Shown here in pieces: positions 14,693-38,724 of a stretch of DNA of 64,000 bases (the stretch's first letter is position 1; each line of letters opens with the position of its first letter). The notes under the pieces were generated by a model, which worked only from the letters and a program-made list of their open reading frames with translations, searched no databases and was not told the DNA's origin. Both the position numbers and the translations under genes were made by a program. The DNA is taken from assembly GCA_002104895.1 (NCBI GenBank), contig MCFG01000199.1:46001-110000 (forward strand), read 5' to 3'. Source of the DNA: Anaeromyces robustus. Taxonomy: Eukaryota > Neocallimastigomycota > Neocallimastigomycetes > Neocallimastigales > Neocallimastigaceae.

Positions 14693-15313
14693 AATTTAAA
14701 ATTTATTACAAAAAAAAAAATTTTTCTCTATACAATTTTAAATTATTTTTTATATTTCTAAAAATTCCTAATTTCCTTTAGCCTTTTTTTTTTAAAAAAA
14801 AAAAAAGAATGTTTATAAGTTATTTAAAACTTTTTGTAATAATTATTATATTTAATAATATTATTTTTAATAAAATTGAATTTTTTTTTTCAATAATGTC
14901 AATTATTTTTTTATTATATTATTATTTAGTTTTTCTTTTCTTTTTATCTTTTTTTTTTTTACTACTTTTATTTACTTTTTTTTTAAAAATTATTTATTAT
15001 TACTATTATTATTATAATTATTATAATTTGGTTTAATTCTTTACAATAATTAATATATGAAATAATTTATAATTATTTTTTCTTTATAATTTTTTTTTTT
15101 TTTTACAATTTATATGTATATTACTTTGTATTATATATTTTAAAAAGAATTTTAATTTGGAAGAAAGAGTTTTTAATTTTTATTAAATGTTTAAAAAAAA
15201 AAGAGAGTGTGTGAGTGTTATAAAATATGAATTACAAAAAAAAAAAAAAAGTTTTTTCTAAAAAAAAAAATAAAATAAAATAAAATAAAATAAAATAAAA
15301 TTTACAAAGAAAT

Positions 15314-15350
<37 letters not shown>

Positions 15351-16039
15351 TTATGTGTAATAGTAATAAATCAATTAATAATTAATAATTAATTTAAAAA
15401 ATGAAAATTTAAATAAATAATAAATAATAAATAATAAATAATATAAATAAAAAAAATTTTTTATTATTATTTTTTTATAATTAATAATATTGTACTTTTT
15501 TCTTTTTTTGTAAAATTTTTAAATTAAAATTTTTTTTTTTTATTTTTAATTTTATAGATTTGAATAAATGATATGTAAAAAAGGAATAAATGTTAACATA
15601 AATAAAAAAAAATAAAAGAAAAAAAAGACAGAAAGAAAGAAAGAAAGGAAAAGAGAAAAATATAATATTAACTTATATATAAATATCTAAACAATTAATT
15701 ATTTTTTCGAGATATCTATTTTTTAGTTTTTTACAGTTTAAATAATATTAATTATTATTAATATTATTTAAAAAAAAAAAAAGAAAAAAACTTGTGATTT
15801 TTTAAATATATATTAAAATTGAAAGATTAATTATATTTATAATATAATTTTATAATATACTTATTATATATAAATATATATTATAAAATATAATAGAAAA
15901 TTATATAAAATACTTTATTTAATTTTAATATGTATTATTCTATCTTTTATATTTTTATTATTATTATTAAGTATTATTATTACTATTAGTTGTTATTATT
16001 ATCTATCTTTCTTTTTTATTTATTTAGTTATTTATTTAG

Positions 16040-16094
<55 letters not shown>

Positions 16095-16178
16095 TTTTAC
16101 TTTTTTTTTTTTACTTTTACTTTATTATATACATATACATATATGAAAAGAATTAACAATTATAATATAACATAATAA

Positions 16179-16209
<31 letters not shown>

Positions 16210-17119
16210 AATATTATTTAACTTAATAACTTTTAATATTAAGTTAAATAATTAAGTTTTTATTTTTATTTAAATTAAAATTTAATTTTAATTAATAATT
16301 AAAGTAAATATCAAAAATTAATAATTAATAACTAAATATATAATAAAAAAACTTTTTCTTTTTTTTAAATTAATAGAATTTTTGGTTCTTTATTATTATC
16401 TTTTTTTTTTTTCTTGGTTTTTTTTTTTTTTTTCTTGGTTTTAATTTTTTTCTTATTTTATTATTATATAAAGATTTATATTGTAAATAAATAACAAACA
16501 TAAATAAATAACAAAGAAAAAAAAAAATAAAATAACAAATCAATTATATATATTTTATTATACTATTAAATATTTATAAATATTGTATTGATATATTCAA
16601 TATTCAATATCATAAATATACTAATTAATTAATATATGTATATTTATTATATTTATTATATTTGTTATATATATAAATATAGATGTATGTATATATACAT
16701 ATTGATATTTATATTTATATTTATATTTATATTTATATGTTTTTTATATCATTAAACATTTCCCTTAAAAAAAAAATAAAAAAATATATATAAAATACGG
16801 CATAAAATTATAATCATCATATTTTTAATAAATATTAATTCCATACAATTAATTAATTTTTGTCCTTTTTTTATTGGCTAAAAAAATTAATTAAAAAGAT
16901 TAGTTGACAAATTTTTCGTTTTTAAAGCAAATAAAATAAAAAAACGGAAGATATTGAAATAGATATTATAAACGGAAGATATAGTAGTAGAAATAGAAAT
17001 AACAAACGATTAAAAAATAATATTAATAGAAATAGAAATAGAATTAAAAAATAGAAATAATAAACGATTAGAAAATAATATTAATGTTAAAATAATATTA
17101 ATGTTAAAATAATTAAAAA

Positions 17120-17163
<44 letters not shown>

Positions 17164-17572
17164 AGTTTCATTTTATTTTATTATATATTATAATTATAAT
17201 CGTAAAAATGTTTTTATTATTATAATCTTTTTTCATAACTTTTTTTTTTTTCTTATCAATTCTACTAACACTTGATCTTGTTTCATTGATATACCATCAA
17301 AATTATATTTCTTATTTCCTTTTTTTTTTTTTTTTTTTTTTTTTTTTCTTTTTCTCATTTATTTATTTTAATATATATTTTTATTTTAATTCATTATATT
17401 ATTTTTATTCAATATTGTTTTTTTATCAATATTGAAAAATAATAAAATATGATAAACAACTAAAAATATTAATTAGAAGCTTCAAAAGTTAAACAAACAA
17501 ACAAACAAAAAAAAAAAAAAAAAAGTAATATCAAAAGAATAATACTATAAAAATTATATAATAAAATGTTAA

Positions 17573-17615
<43 letters not shown>

Positions 17616-17807
17616 TAATGTTCTATTTCTTATTTTATAATAAAATGTTAAGGTTAATAAAATATATTTATATTTTTTATATTTTATTAACATTAACATT
17701 AAATTAAATTATATATATAAATATATAGATGTTTGGGTGTATGATGTATGATTATCTATTTTCTTATTTCTTCCTCTACCATTGATTTTAACTTTTTCTT
17801 TTTTTTT

Positions 17808-17845
<38 letters not shown>

Positions 17846-19048
17846 AAATTATTAAAACCTTTTAAAATATTTAAATAAATAAAAAAATAAAAAATAATAA
17901 AAAAAAAGTAGTATAATTAAAAATTAAAAATAATGATTAATTATTTTATATAATTATCATTATAATATACTTATTATATAATATAAAATATATTTAATAA
18001 TATTATTATTATTATGAAAGTTTTTTTTTTTTTTTTTTTTTTTGTTTAATTAATGTTTTAAAAAATGTTTATTTAATGTTAGTTATTTTTTTTTTTTTTT
18101 TATTTTTATTTTTATTTTATTTTTATTTTAATTTAATATTAAATTTTATATTTTCTTTTATGATAATTAATATATATAATTTATATAATTTATATATATT
18201 TTTTTAATTTTGATTTTTTTCTCTCTTTATAAAAAAAAAAAATAATATGTATATTTTTATTTTCTCTAATAAACTATAATTAAAATTTTATTATTAATAA
18301 AAATTTAATTATAAATAATAGTAATGTTTTCTTATTACTATTTTTTTTTTTTTTTTTTTTTTTTATTCTTTTTTTTTTTTTTTTTTATTAGTATGATTAT
18401 TATGATTATTTGTTGTTGTTGTTGTTGTTGTTGTTATTGTTGTTATATCAAATGGTTATTATATTATGATTATGATAATGTAATTGAAATGATATAAAAA
18501 AAAAAAAGTTGTTGTTAAAAGATAATTGTTATAATTAATGTGATTTATATAAGGAAAAAAAATTAAATAATAAATGGTAATTTTAATGATATACAAGTTT
18601 ATAAATATGTATATTAATGTTCATTGAAGATGATAAAAATTTTTTCCTATTAAAATTATATTAATTTTAATTTTATTATTCTTATTATTTTTTTTTTTTT
18701 TTTTAATCTTTTATCTCGATTTTTTTTTTTTTTTCTTTCTTTTTTTTTTATTTTTTTTTTCTTTTCTTGTTAAAAATAAAAATAATAAAATGTAAATAAT
18801 AAATGAATAATTAATATAAATTAATGTTAAATGTTAAATGTTGTAATATTGTATAAAAAAAACTATTAACTAAAAAAAAAAAAATTGTTATAAAAATAAT
18901 ATTTTTTTTTCTATTTTTTTTTTTTTTTTTTTTAATATTATTATTTTTTTTTTCTTTCCTTGATATACTATATTAAAAATTTAATTTTAACAAAAAAAAA
19001 AAAAAAAAGAAAAAAAAGTAAAAAAAAAACTTCTATTGATGATGATTT
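14693..19048. other. 4.4-kb intergenic spacer
   Basis: Between the start of the TMEM214-like gene and the end of the R3HCC1-like gene, both on the minus strand. It holds poly-T and poly-A runs, a TTTA array at about 16016-16097, an AAT array at about 17575-17612, a GTT array at about 18410-18435 and short duplicated motifs around 16940-17090 (AAACGGAAGATAT twice, AAACGATTA twice). A short more complex patch at 17205-17320 reads on the minus strand as KKYNFDGISMKQDQVLVELI before a stop. I could not join it to anything and do not call it a gene. Confidence 0.6.
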
Positions 19049-19703
19049 TTATTCATTAAAAATATCACTATTTTCTTGAAGTCTTTTTTGTCTTTCTAAT
19101 CTTTCAGCAAGTTTTTTAGCTAAATATATATATATATAATAATTAAAATTAGAAATTATTATATTGAATACATTTCAATAATATTTTTTATAAATAAAAA
19201 ATATTTACCTCTTGCTTCTTCAAATTTTTTTCTATCTATTTCTTTTTCTTCTTCTGTTTTTTCCTTTGGTTTTACACCTAACGCATTTGCTATTAATCTA
19301 CGTGCAACAGCATCTTTTAAATATATAAAAAAAAAAAATAATAATAATAATATAAATAAATTAACATATATAATAATAATAATAATAATAATAATTTAAA
19401 ATTTTATGATGATAATTTATATATTTACCAGAAGTAACGGGTCTTTGCCTTCTTACTGGCTTTTCTTGAGTTTCATTTGATATATGTGTAATTTTTGAAT
19501 TTGTTTGTATCGTCTTATGTGTTTCATGTGGAGGATATTTTACTTCTTTTTCATATTTTTTAGGTTGTTTTGATATTTGATTTTCTTCTTGTTCATATCC
19601 TTGATCTTGATCTTGATCTTCTCCACTTTCGTTTTCTTCATCTTGTTTTGTTTTTTTTCATAATATTTAAAAATTGGATATATCATTTTATAAGCATTTT
19701 TTT

Positions 19704-19735
<32 letters not shown>

Positions 19736-21990
19736 GGAAATAAAAGAATAAAAAAAAGAATAGAAAAGAATAGAAATAGATTTGATGATTATGTATTTAT
19801 TTAAATAATATTTTGTAATATTTTAATTGCATTGATCTTTGGTTCTTTATTATTGAAATTTTAATATAAAAAAAATAATATATATGGTTTAAATGTAATA
19901 ACATTTAAAATAAATAAAAAAAAAAAATTAAGATTGTATTATTATTTATTTACATTATTATTGTTGTTATAAAAGTATATCATTATTGTAATTTGTAATT
20001 TATATTTAATAAGGTTTATTTAATGATTTGATTAACATAATTTTTTTTTTTTAAATTATAAATAAAAAATATTTAGTTAATATTTATATTGTAATTAATT
20101 TTTTTTTTTTTTATAAAAGGTATATTAATAAAAATATATTTAATTTTAAAATTTTAGATAATTCATATATATATAAATTAATAATTAATTATATCATTTC
20201 GTCATTTTTTAATAAGGTTCATAATTGATATACTAGTTTTATTTTGATTTAATATAACTCTCCTCAATTTTATTATATCCTTTAATATTATTTTTTCTTT
20301 CTATTTTTAAATTTTTATTTATATCCATTCTATATTAAAATATTTTATTCTCTCTTCATTTATTCATCCATTTTTTTTCATTCATTTTTTTTTTATCCAT
20401 TATTTTTCATATCTCAACATAATTTTCCATATCCAATTTAAGCTATCATTAATTACATGTGTATAATAAATTAAATTAATTTAAAAAATTATTATAAAAT
20501 AAATTGAAATAATTACCACTGTATTCACTGTATTCCTTAATTGGATTTTCGTATGGTTTAATCTAAATAAAAAAAAAAGATATAAAATAAAAAAAAAATA
20601 ATAAGTAAATAAAGATATATACAATTAATATTATAAAATAATAATATAAATATTAAAATTGAAACTTACATTAAATTCACTTTCATTTCTCTTTTGTAAA
20701 TATGCTTTTGTGGCTATTGATATAATAAAATAATTTTTTTTTTAATTATCAATAAATTATTTTTTTTTTTAATTTATTTTTTTTAAAAAAAAAAATATAA
20801 TTTTATAAAAAAATTTAAAAAAAAAAATTACCATTTTCTTCATTATCAAAAATTAATAAAGCTCTATGTTCATTTATCCAATTGATTTGGAAATTATCTT
20901 TGAAATCTTTAAATATTTCGAAGAAGGTACTTGTTAAATATGCCTCTGGGAAATCATAACAATCCAAAACTCTTCTAATGATATTTTCTATGATACATTT
21001 AAAAAAAAAAAAAAAAACATCAACAATTATAATATATATTAGAAAGATATAATATTATAAAATCAAATATTAATAATTTCTAATTTATTAATTAATAATT
21101 AATAATTAATAATTAATTATGGGTTGATTAATTAATTGATTGATATTTACCATCATATGTTGGGAGTTCCTTCTTACGCTTGTTAGCTTTGGTATATGGT
21201 TTATAAGCTTGCTTCTTTGGATATTTATGAGCTTGTGTTTGTGGTTGTGGATTATTTAAATGTTGTTCTTCTTCTTCTTTTTCCATTTCAACTCTCTTCA
21301 TTGAAAGATAAGTTAAATGTGTAATAAGTTCATCATCACTATTATCTTCTTCTGGTTGTGTTGGTTGTGGTTGTTCTTCTTCAGCTTTTTCAGCTTTTTC
21401 AGCCTTTAAATTCATCTTAGACTTTCTCTTCTTCTTTTGATTTAAGTATTGTTTAGAAGCACTCTTTTTAAGATCTTGTTTTTCACTAGCATTACTAGCA
21501 ACATCAGATTTAGCATCGTTAACAGTTTCAGTTTTTGATTCATCTTTCTTCATATTATTAATACTCTTCTTTTTATGGTATCTATTCTTTTTCTTATCTA
21601 CTTCTTTCTTTTCAACTTCGGGCTTTTTATTATCAATATTTTCTTTATTGACTTGATTCTTTGGAATTTTGTCAGTATTTTCCTTCTTTCCATCAAGTTG
21701 TTCTAAAGGTTTAACCTTTAAATTTGAATTTGACTTCTTACGATTTCTGAAAGATCTATAATATAGATTTAATAGATAAATAAATAAACAAAGATTGTAA
21801 AAAAAAATAACAAAAACAAATAATATTAATAAATCAATATATTATAAAATATGGTTAGAATTTATTATAGTAATCTAAATATAATTAGCCTTTCTTAAAG
21901 AAATAATTATTATATTAATGATAAAAATAATGAAATATATATATAAAATTTCCTTGAGTCAATATTATTGATTGTTGTCATATTATTAAT

Positions 21991-22064
<74 letters not shown>

Positions 22065-22406
22065 GTATTTAAATTTAATAATTATTCAAGCCTTTTTTTT
22101 TGTTTATTAATATAAAATTATATACAAAAATATGGATTATAACATTATTTTTTATTTCTTCATATTTATTATTTATCTATTTCCTTATTTATTTCTTTTT
22201 TTCTTTATTTATTTATTTATTTATATTATATAGATTTTTCCTTTTTTTTAGATTAAAAACATTTAAATTATGTTTATTTGATTGAATTATTCTTAACAAT
22301 ATATATATTTAGTAAAAATCTCAATAAAATATTAAAATTACTTTTTCTTTTGAACCGTATGACCATTGTTAGATGGGGTGCTGGAAGGAGTACTTTTGTC
22401 TGACAT
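19049..22406 (-). CDS. R3HCC1/R3HCC1L-like protein with RRM-type fold
   Basis: Exons: 22406-22342, 21755-21151, 20987-20832, 20713-20670, 20562-20517, 19641-19429, 19313-19209, 19119-19049. All borders are GT-AG and the frame closes at 434 residues. The N-terminal half is basic and low-complexity (Lys, Asn, Glu, Gln). About residues 224-295 read VLDCYDFPEAYLTSTFFEIF, then INWINEHRALLIFDNEENAT, then IKPYENP. This matches the C-terminal module of animal R3HCC1/R3HCC1L (IYDFP, KWVDDTHALGIF, IRP), an RRM-like fold. Near the C-terminus AVARRLIANALG is followed by a charged coiled region. The R3H domain of some animal members is not visible. RNA binding is plausible from the fold but unproven. Intron 1 (586 bases) contains a TTTA array and intron 5 is 875 bases, the longest in the gene. 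Confidence 0.65.
21987..22063. repeat. (TTTA)n array in intron 1 of the R3HCC1-like gene
   Basis: Uninterrupted TTTA units with one TTA slip, wholly inside the first intron. Confidence 0.9.
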
Positions 22407-22770
22407 TTTTCTTTTTTATTCTTTATTGATTCTTTATTATATTTTAAATTTTTTATATTTTTTTGTTATATAACAAAATAATATAATTAAAATTAAAAAT
22501 AATGCAAGTTTTTAAAAAAAATATGATAATAAAATAAATAAAAAAAATAATATTTAAATGACTTATATAATTATATATGATAAAATATATAAATATATAA
22601 AATTATTTTTTTTCTTTTAATTTTTTTTTTTTTTTTGGTTTAAAGAAAAGAAAAAAAAATTTTTTTTTTTTTGTTCGTTTCGTTTATACTATTATTATTT
22701 ACTATTTTCTATTTACTATTATTAAAATTTTATTTATTATTTTTTAAATTTAAATTATCATAAAATAAAA

Positions 22771-22801
<31 letters not shown>

Positions 22802-24589
22802 ATATTATTAATAAGTTAAATAAATAAATTAAATAAATTAAATAAATAAATTAAATAAATAAATATTAGTTTATTGTTGCAATTGTTAATTTGTAATACA
22901 TTATTTTTAATAATTTTAATGTTACATTAAATTATTTTTTTTTTTTTTTTAAATTAGTTATAATAAAATGATAAAAAAATTTTTTTTTAAAAAAAAACGT
23001 TTAAACTTGGAGAAATGTGTTTTTTAATACAATATATTTTTAACTCTTTGAAGAAAAGATATTTTTAATAATGTTCTTATTAACTCTTTAAAAAAAAGAT
23101 GTTTACATTATTTTGAATAATGTTCTTTTACTAATAAAAAATAATTACACAAAAAAATTCTAATAAAATAAGAATATCAATTAATATTTTATTATTTAAA
23201 CATTTTATTACTTCATGTTTTAAGAAAAATGCATATAATATTAAAACCAACAAAAACCATTTATATTTATTTATTATTTAGTTAAAAAAAAAAAAACAAA
23301 TAATTATACAGTTTATTATTATTTTACATATCAACTAATGAAATTAAAAATAGAATATAATAAAAGGAAATAATTTGCTTATTTTTTTTTTTAATATTTA
23401 AAACAGCCACAATCAGTAACAAAATCTATAGATATATCTATTAAAAATAATACTTTTTTATTTTAATTTTTAAAATTAAAATTTTGTCGATTTAAATTTA
23501 AATTGTTATTAATTATTTAAAATTTGATTAATTATTATTCATTTAAATTTACTAATTATTTTTGTTTTTTTTTTTTCCTTTTTTTTTTTTTTATCTTCGT
23601 TTCATTTCATTTCTTTTTTTTTTTTTTTTTTTAAACTTTTTTTCAATTCTTTTTTTTCTTTCTATTCATTTATTTTTTAAATATTGCGCTTTTTTTTTTT
23701 TTGTGTAATTTTTAAATAAATTTCAAATTTTATATATTAAATAATAATATTATATTATATTATCAATATATTAATATACATTAAAATTTCATTATTAAAA
23801 TTGTTTAAAAAAATTGTTTATTCTAAATTAATAAATTATTTAATACATTAAAATAATAAAATAATGTAATAATGTAATAATGTAATTATGTATTATGTAA
23901 TGTAATGTTTTTATTATTGAAATACATACATTTCTTAATATAAATAATAATACAAATTTGTTTTACATTTTCTATCATTTTAATATAATTTAATATATTA
24001 AATTTATATATATCAAATTAATTAGAAAATAATGATTATAATGATTATGATATTTTATAAAATAAAACTTTATTAATTATTAAATTAATTAAATTTTCTA
24101 CAAACAATTACAACAATAACATATAAAAATTAATTATATCTAATATATCATAATTAATTCATGTATTAAAATGTATTAAAATGTATTTGTAAAATTACAC
24201 AAAAAAAAAAAAAAAGCAAAATAAAGGAGAATAATAATAATAATAGTGAATAATAATAATAATAAGAATAAGAATAAGAATAATAATAATAAGAATAAGA
24301 ATAAGAATATGATAATAAATTAAAAAATAGTTTAAAAAATAATTCTGTTAATTATTGAATATTAAGTTTATAATAATAATAAATAATAACCTACTATTTT
24401 TACTTTATAGTTAACTGTCAATTCTAATAAAGCTAATAAATAGAAACAAATATTGATTATTAATAGATTAATAATTTTTATTCTAAACATAATAAATTAA
24501 AATAAATTAAATGATAAAGAAAAAAAAAATTTAACCTATATAATAAATTTTAAAGAAAAAAAAAAAAAGAATAGTTTATGTAAATCTAT

Positions 24590-25200
24590 CTTATAATAAA
24601 TATAACATATGACTTTAATTTTAAAATTTATTATAACAAGTTAAATTTCACAGATTAACGACTTTCATTCATGTCATACTGATTCAAATGTCAATGCTTT
24701 ATCTATTTCCAAATATGGGTTAGTTTAGTCATATAATCTTTAATCAGTGCTTGACCTCAAAATATTAAAATTATATAAATCTAAATATAGTTACTCTAGA
24801 ACTGGGAGACTTTTTATGTGACAATTTATGCAATGCCTATATCTTGACAAAGTGAGCAAAGTTCTAATGTAAAAACCCAATTAATGAAAAAATCGTCAGT
24901 CTCACAGAGTCGAATTAAAGACTATATAATGTATGTTAAGACCATGCTTTGACAACCAGAATAAAAACTGGTATATAACGAATATAATTCTAATAAAGTT
25001 TTTCGTAATATGACTTATTTAAAACACTGAATTGAAAATAAATAAAAAAAAAAAAAAAAAAAAGTCTTATTACAAAATCTATAAGTCTAATTCTAACAGA
25101 AATTCTTTTAAGGAAATAAGAATAACACCTAATCTGTAAGACTCAACATGTATCTCTAACTAAAACTATTTTTTTCATAATGAAACACCATTTCCAATCA
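24590..25200. other. Higher-complexity, stop-ridden island (possible relic)
   Basis: Base composition is clearly more balanced than around it. Plus-strand fragments read like decayed protein, for example HSCHTDSNVNALSISKYGLV at about 24670-24728, but every frame on both strands is broken by stops within about 25 codons and no GT-AG exon set rescues it. A dead transposon, a decayed gene or a structured non-coding RNA are all possible. I see no terminal repeats and no match to a spliceosomal RNA motif. Confidence 0.45.
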
Positions 25201-28006
25201 TTATCGATAATAATACCATTATATAATAATATATCTATTATATAATTAAACAATTTAATAGTATTAATTTATAAAAAAAATAAATACTATAAAAATATAT
25301 AGATAAGGATTAATCTCTTTTAAATAATCATTTAATATAATAAACTAATTTTACCATACTATTTTTATATATTAATGAATTCTTTATTTTAAATACTACC
25401 ATTATTATAATAAAGCATAAAAACAGTATAACATTTACTAAAGATATAATATATATAAGTACGTTAACAGAATAGATTAACTTTTTATTATTAAAACTGT
25501 GATAAAAATATTAAATCATAAGTTTTTAATATTCAAAATAATATTTTAATAATGATTTATAAATGAATTGAAACTGTATATAATAAAAATTTTTTAATAA
25601 AAAAATTTTGAAAAATTGTAATTAAATAGAAGACTTGTATAAATTTTTATAATTATGATAATAATATATTATAATTCTTTTTACAAGTATTTTATTTTAA
25701 TTAGATTCTATTAAAAAAATTTATTATTAAAACTTAATATTATTAATAATAAAAATGACATGTATTATTTTATTATAAATAATTAATATTTGCTTTTAAA
25801 TAATATTAAAGTGTTAAGTAATAATAAATAATTAATAAATTTTATTAATCTTTAATTATTCTTATTTTTATAATAATAATCCTAATTTAATTAATATTAA
25901 TTAAAAAACTATCCATAAAAGTTATTTTAAAAATAAAATTTTTTTTAATAATTATAATACTATAATACTTCAAAACTTAAAATAAGAAATAACTTTAAAA
26001 TTTCATTTTTTATTAAATATAATATTGTTAAGATTATTTTTTTTTTTCTTTTTTCTTTTTTTTTTTTCTTTTTTAATATAAATTAACATATCAATTTTTT
26101 TAATCATTTAATTTTTATTTATTCATTAAATTTTTATCTTTTTTCTTTTATATTTACAACTAGTTTATTAACTTAAAATTCAAAAAAAAATTAACAGGTA
26201 CAATTTTAAAATACTATTGGATGGACTAACCATAATATTAAAAAATGATATTAATTAAATCCTTTTTTTTTTTTTTTATTACTATTATTATGCTATTAAA
26301 TTATATAATATAATAATGATAATAATAATTTAATAATAAAAATTGTCAATAATAATAATAAAAATAAAATAAAATATAGAATATATAATAAAATAATAAT
26401 AATAATTAATAAATGAATGAATAATTAATACTTAAATAAAAATAAATGAATTGTAATAATTAATGTTTTAAATAATTAACTATAATTTATTTAATAAAAA
26501 TAAATGAATAATAATAATTAATTAATAAATGAATGAATAATTAATGTTTAAATAATTAAATAATAAAATATAATTTATTTAGATAAAAATGAATGAATTA
26601 TAATAATTAATAAATAATTAAATAATTATAAGAAATTATAGATTTTAATAATAATTAATAGTTAAAAATTAGTTTAGTTAAGAATTAAACTTTACTTTAC
26701 AATAATAGTTAAAAAGTTTATTATTAAAATAATAATAAACTTATATATTTATATAAAAATTTTAATTATTATTCATTATAATTTAATATTATAATTATTA
26801 TATATTATATATATTATATTATATTAATATTATATTAATATTATATATATAAAAATATAAAAATAACTTTTTATTTTTTATTTTAAAAAAAATTTATTTA
26901 TTTATATATATATTTTTTTTATCCTTTTTTTATTTTTTATTTTAAAGTTAAAAGGGAAAAAAAATAATAAAATAAGAAATAAATATATATATATATTAAT
27001 AAAAAAAATAAATATTACTTAACATTAATTAAATTAAGATATTAAAATATATATATATAATAAATATATAATATATATAATAACAAAATTAAAAATAATA
27101 ATAATATAAATTAAAAAGATTCTAAATACTAAGTAAGTACTTCAACCTATATAATTAAAAGAAAAAATAAATGAATGATACATTCATAATAATTTCTTTT
27201 ATTATAAAAATATATATATATATATATTATAAACGAATTTCCATATATGCAAATATTTATATTTTTTTAAAATTGTTTATATGGTTTTTCATAAATATAT
27301 AAATGATATTATAATATTATTTTTATAAAGGCTTATTATTAACATTTTATTATTTATTATATAAATAAACTTGAAGTAATAAAATATCCGGGAATATATT
27401 ATACTTTGGTAATAATAATTTACGATTAAGAATATAAAAAAAGAATATAAAATAAATTTATTGAAATCTAATTTAATAAGTTCAACAATATAAATAATAT
27501 AATGAATTAGTGGGAAATTTTATATTTTAAATAAACAATATAAAAAAAAAAAAAAAAAAAAAATGAATGAATGAATGAATTGAATGAAAACAATATTTAA
27601 GGCAATAATATTGAATAGAAAAAGCATTTCCAAATAGACAATATAAATCAGGAAATATATATATTATCAATTTATTATATATATATATATCTTCATATAT
27701 AAAATATTTTTTTTTTAAGTGAACAAAAAAAATAGTAATATTCAAAAAAAAATATTATAATGGCTTCAATTCTTTTTTTAAAAAAAATATTATGGATATT
27801 CAATTTATATAAATAATACACAAATATTTTTAAAAGCATCTGAAATAATAAGAATAAAAAATTAGGAAAAAAAAATAAAGAAGAGAAAGAGAAAAAAAAG
27901 AAATTATATATATTATTTTAAAATTTTTTTAAAGCAAATTAGAATTATATAATTATCATAACAACATTATAATATATATTCATATATCATTTTATTAAAT
28001 ATTAAT

Positions 28007-28158
28007 ATTATAATATTTATATTTATAATATATATTTATAATAATTTGTATTATTAAATTTCTTTTTCTCTTTTTTTATTTATATTATAATATTTATATT
28101 TATAATATATATTATAATAATTTTTATTATTAAATTTCTTTTTCTCTTTTTTATTTAT
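28007..28158. repeat. Near-duplicate about 75-bp units upstream of PP2A-A
   Basis: Two adjacent units, about 28007-28081 and 28083-28158, share TATTATAATATTTATATT at the start and TTAAATTTCTTTTTCTC near the end, differing by small A/T indels. They lie about 95-245 bases before the ATG, in the likely promoter or 5' UTR. Confidence 0.75.
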
Positions 28159-28249
28159 ATTTTACATTTTATTAAATATTACAATATTTATATTTATTGT
28201 ATAATATATAATATAATGTTCTTTATTTATTAAAGTATATTTATAATTA

Positions 28250-32213
<3,964 letters not shown>

Positions 32214-32996
32214 AATTAAACTTTAATAATTACCTTTCTCAATAATACTGCTTAATAAATACTTAAAAAAATATATAAAATTTTATATACAACAAAATAG
32301 TTTATTACTAATAGCAATAATAATAATAATAATAATAAAAACAAAATAGTAATAAAAAAATTTATATAAAATTAAAAAAAAAAAATAATAAAAATAAATA
32401 ATCATAAAATAAAAAAAATAATAATAATAATTTTAATACAAAAAAAAAATAAACAAAAAAAAAAATATAAAATATATATATATAATAAATAAATAAATAA
32501 AAAGAAATAAAAAATATATATTTCATATCTATACATTATAATTATATTTAATATTTTTTTGCCTTTTTTTCTTTTGCTTTTTCTTTTTTTTATCTTAAAA
32601 GCCATTAAAAAAAAAAAAAAGGAAATTATAAAATATATATAATATAAAAAAAGAAAATTTAAAAATTTTAAATATGTAATAGTTATGTATAAATATTTAA
32701 ATTTTTATAATGAATATCATTAATCTTTTTCTTTATTTTTTCATTGTGTTATAATAATTTATTATTATTATTTAAATTAAGTATTTAAATATTTATAAAT
32801 AATTTATGGAAATAAAATGAAAAATAATTAAATAAATTATATTTTGAATAAATTAATTTTTTAATATATATATATTATAATTCATAAAGGAAAAGAGATA
32901 AAAAGAAAATCTATTTTTTTTTTTTTCTTAATTTAAGGTATTATATATATATATATATTATTATTATTATTATTATTAAGTTAAATAATATATTTT
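32214..32996. other. Spacer between convergent genes PP2A-A and LRRC49
   Basis: A/T-rich 3' flanks of both genes, with a short AAT run near 32315-32337 and AT-dinucleotide tracts. No exon is seen. Open frames here encode only Ile/Lys/Phe strings. Confidence 0.65.

Positions 32997-38724
<5,728 letters not shown>

Larger units (their letters stand above)
22407..28249. other. 5.8-kb gene desert
   Basis: The longest stretch without a gene in the window, lying between divergent promoters of the R3HCC1-like gene and PP2A-A. Mostly A/T. AAAT units occur at about 22768-22860. A more complex but stop-ridden island at about 24590-25200 is listed separately. A near-duplicate of about 75 bases ends close to the PP2A-A start. 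Sequence at 27120-27460 is slightly more varied but shows no exon. Confidence 0.65.

Noticed and set aside
17205-17320. Minus-strand exon-like patch
   Set aside because: Only about 28 readable codons and no partner exon or usable junction; kept as a note in the spacer entry.
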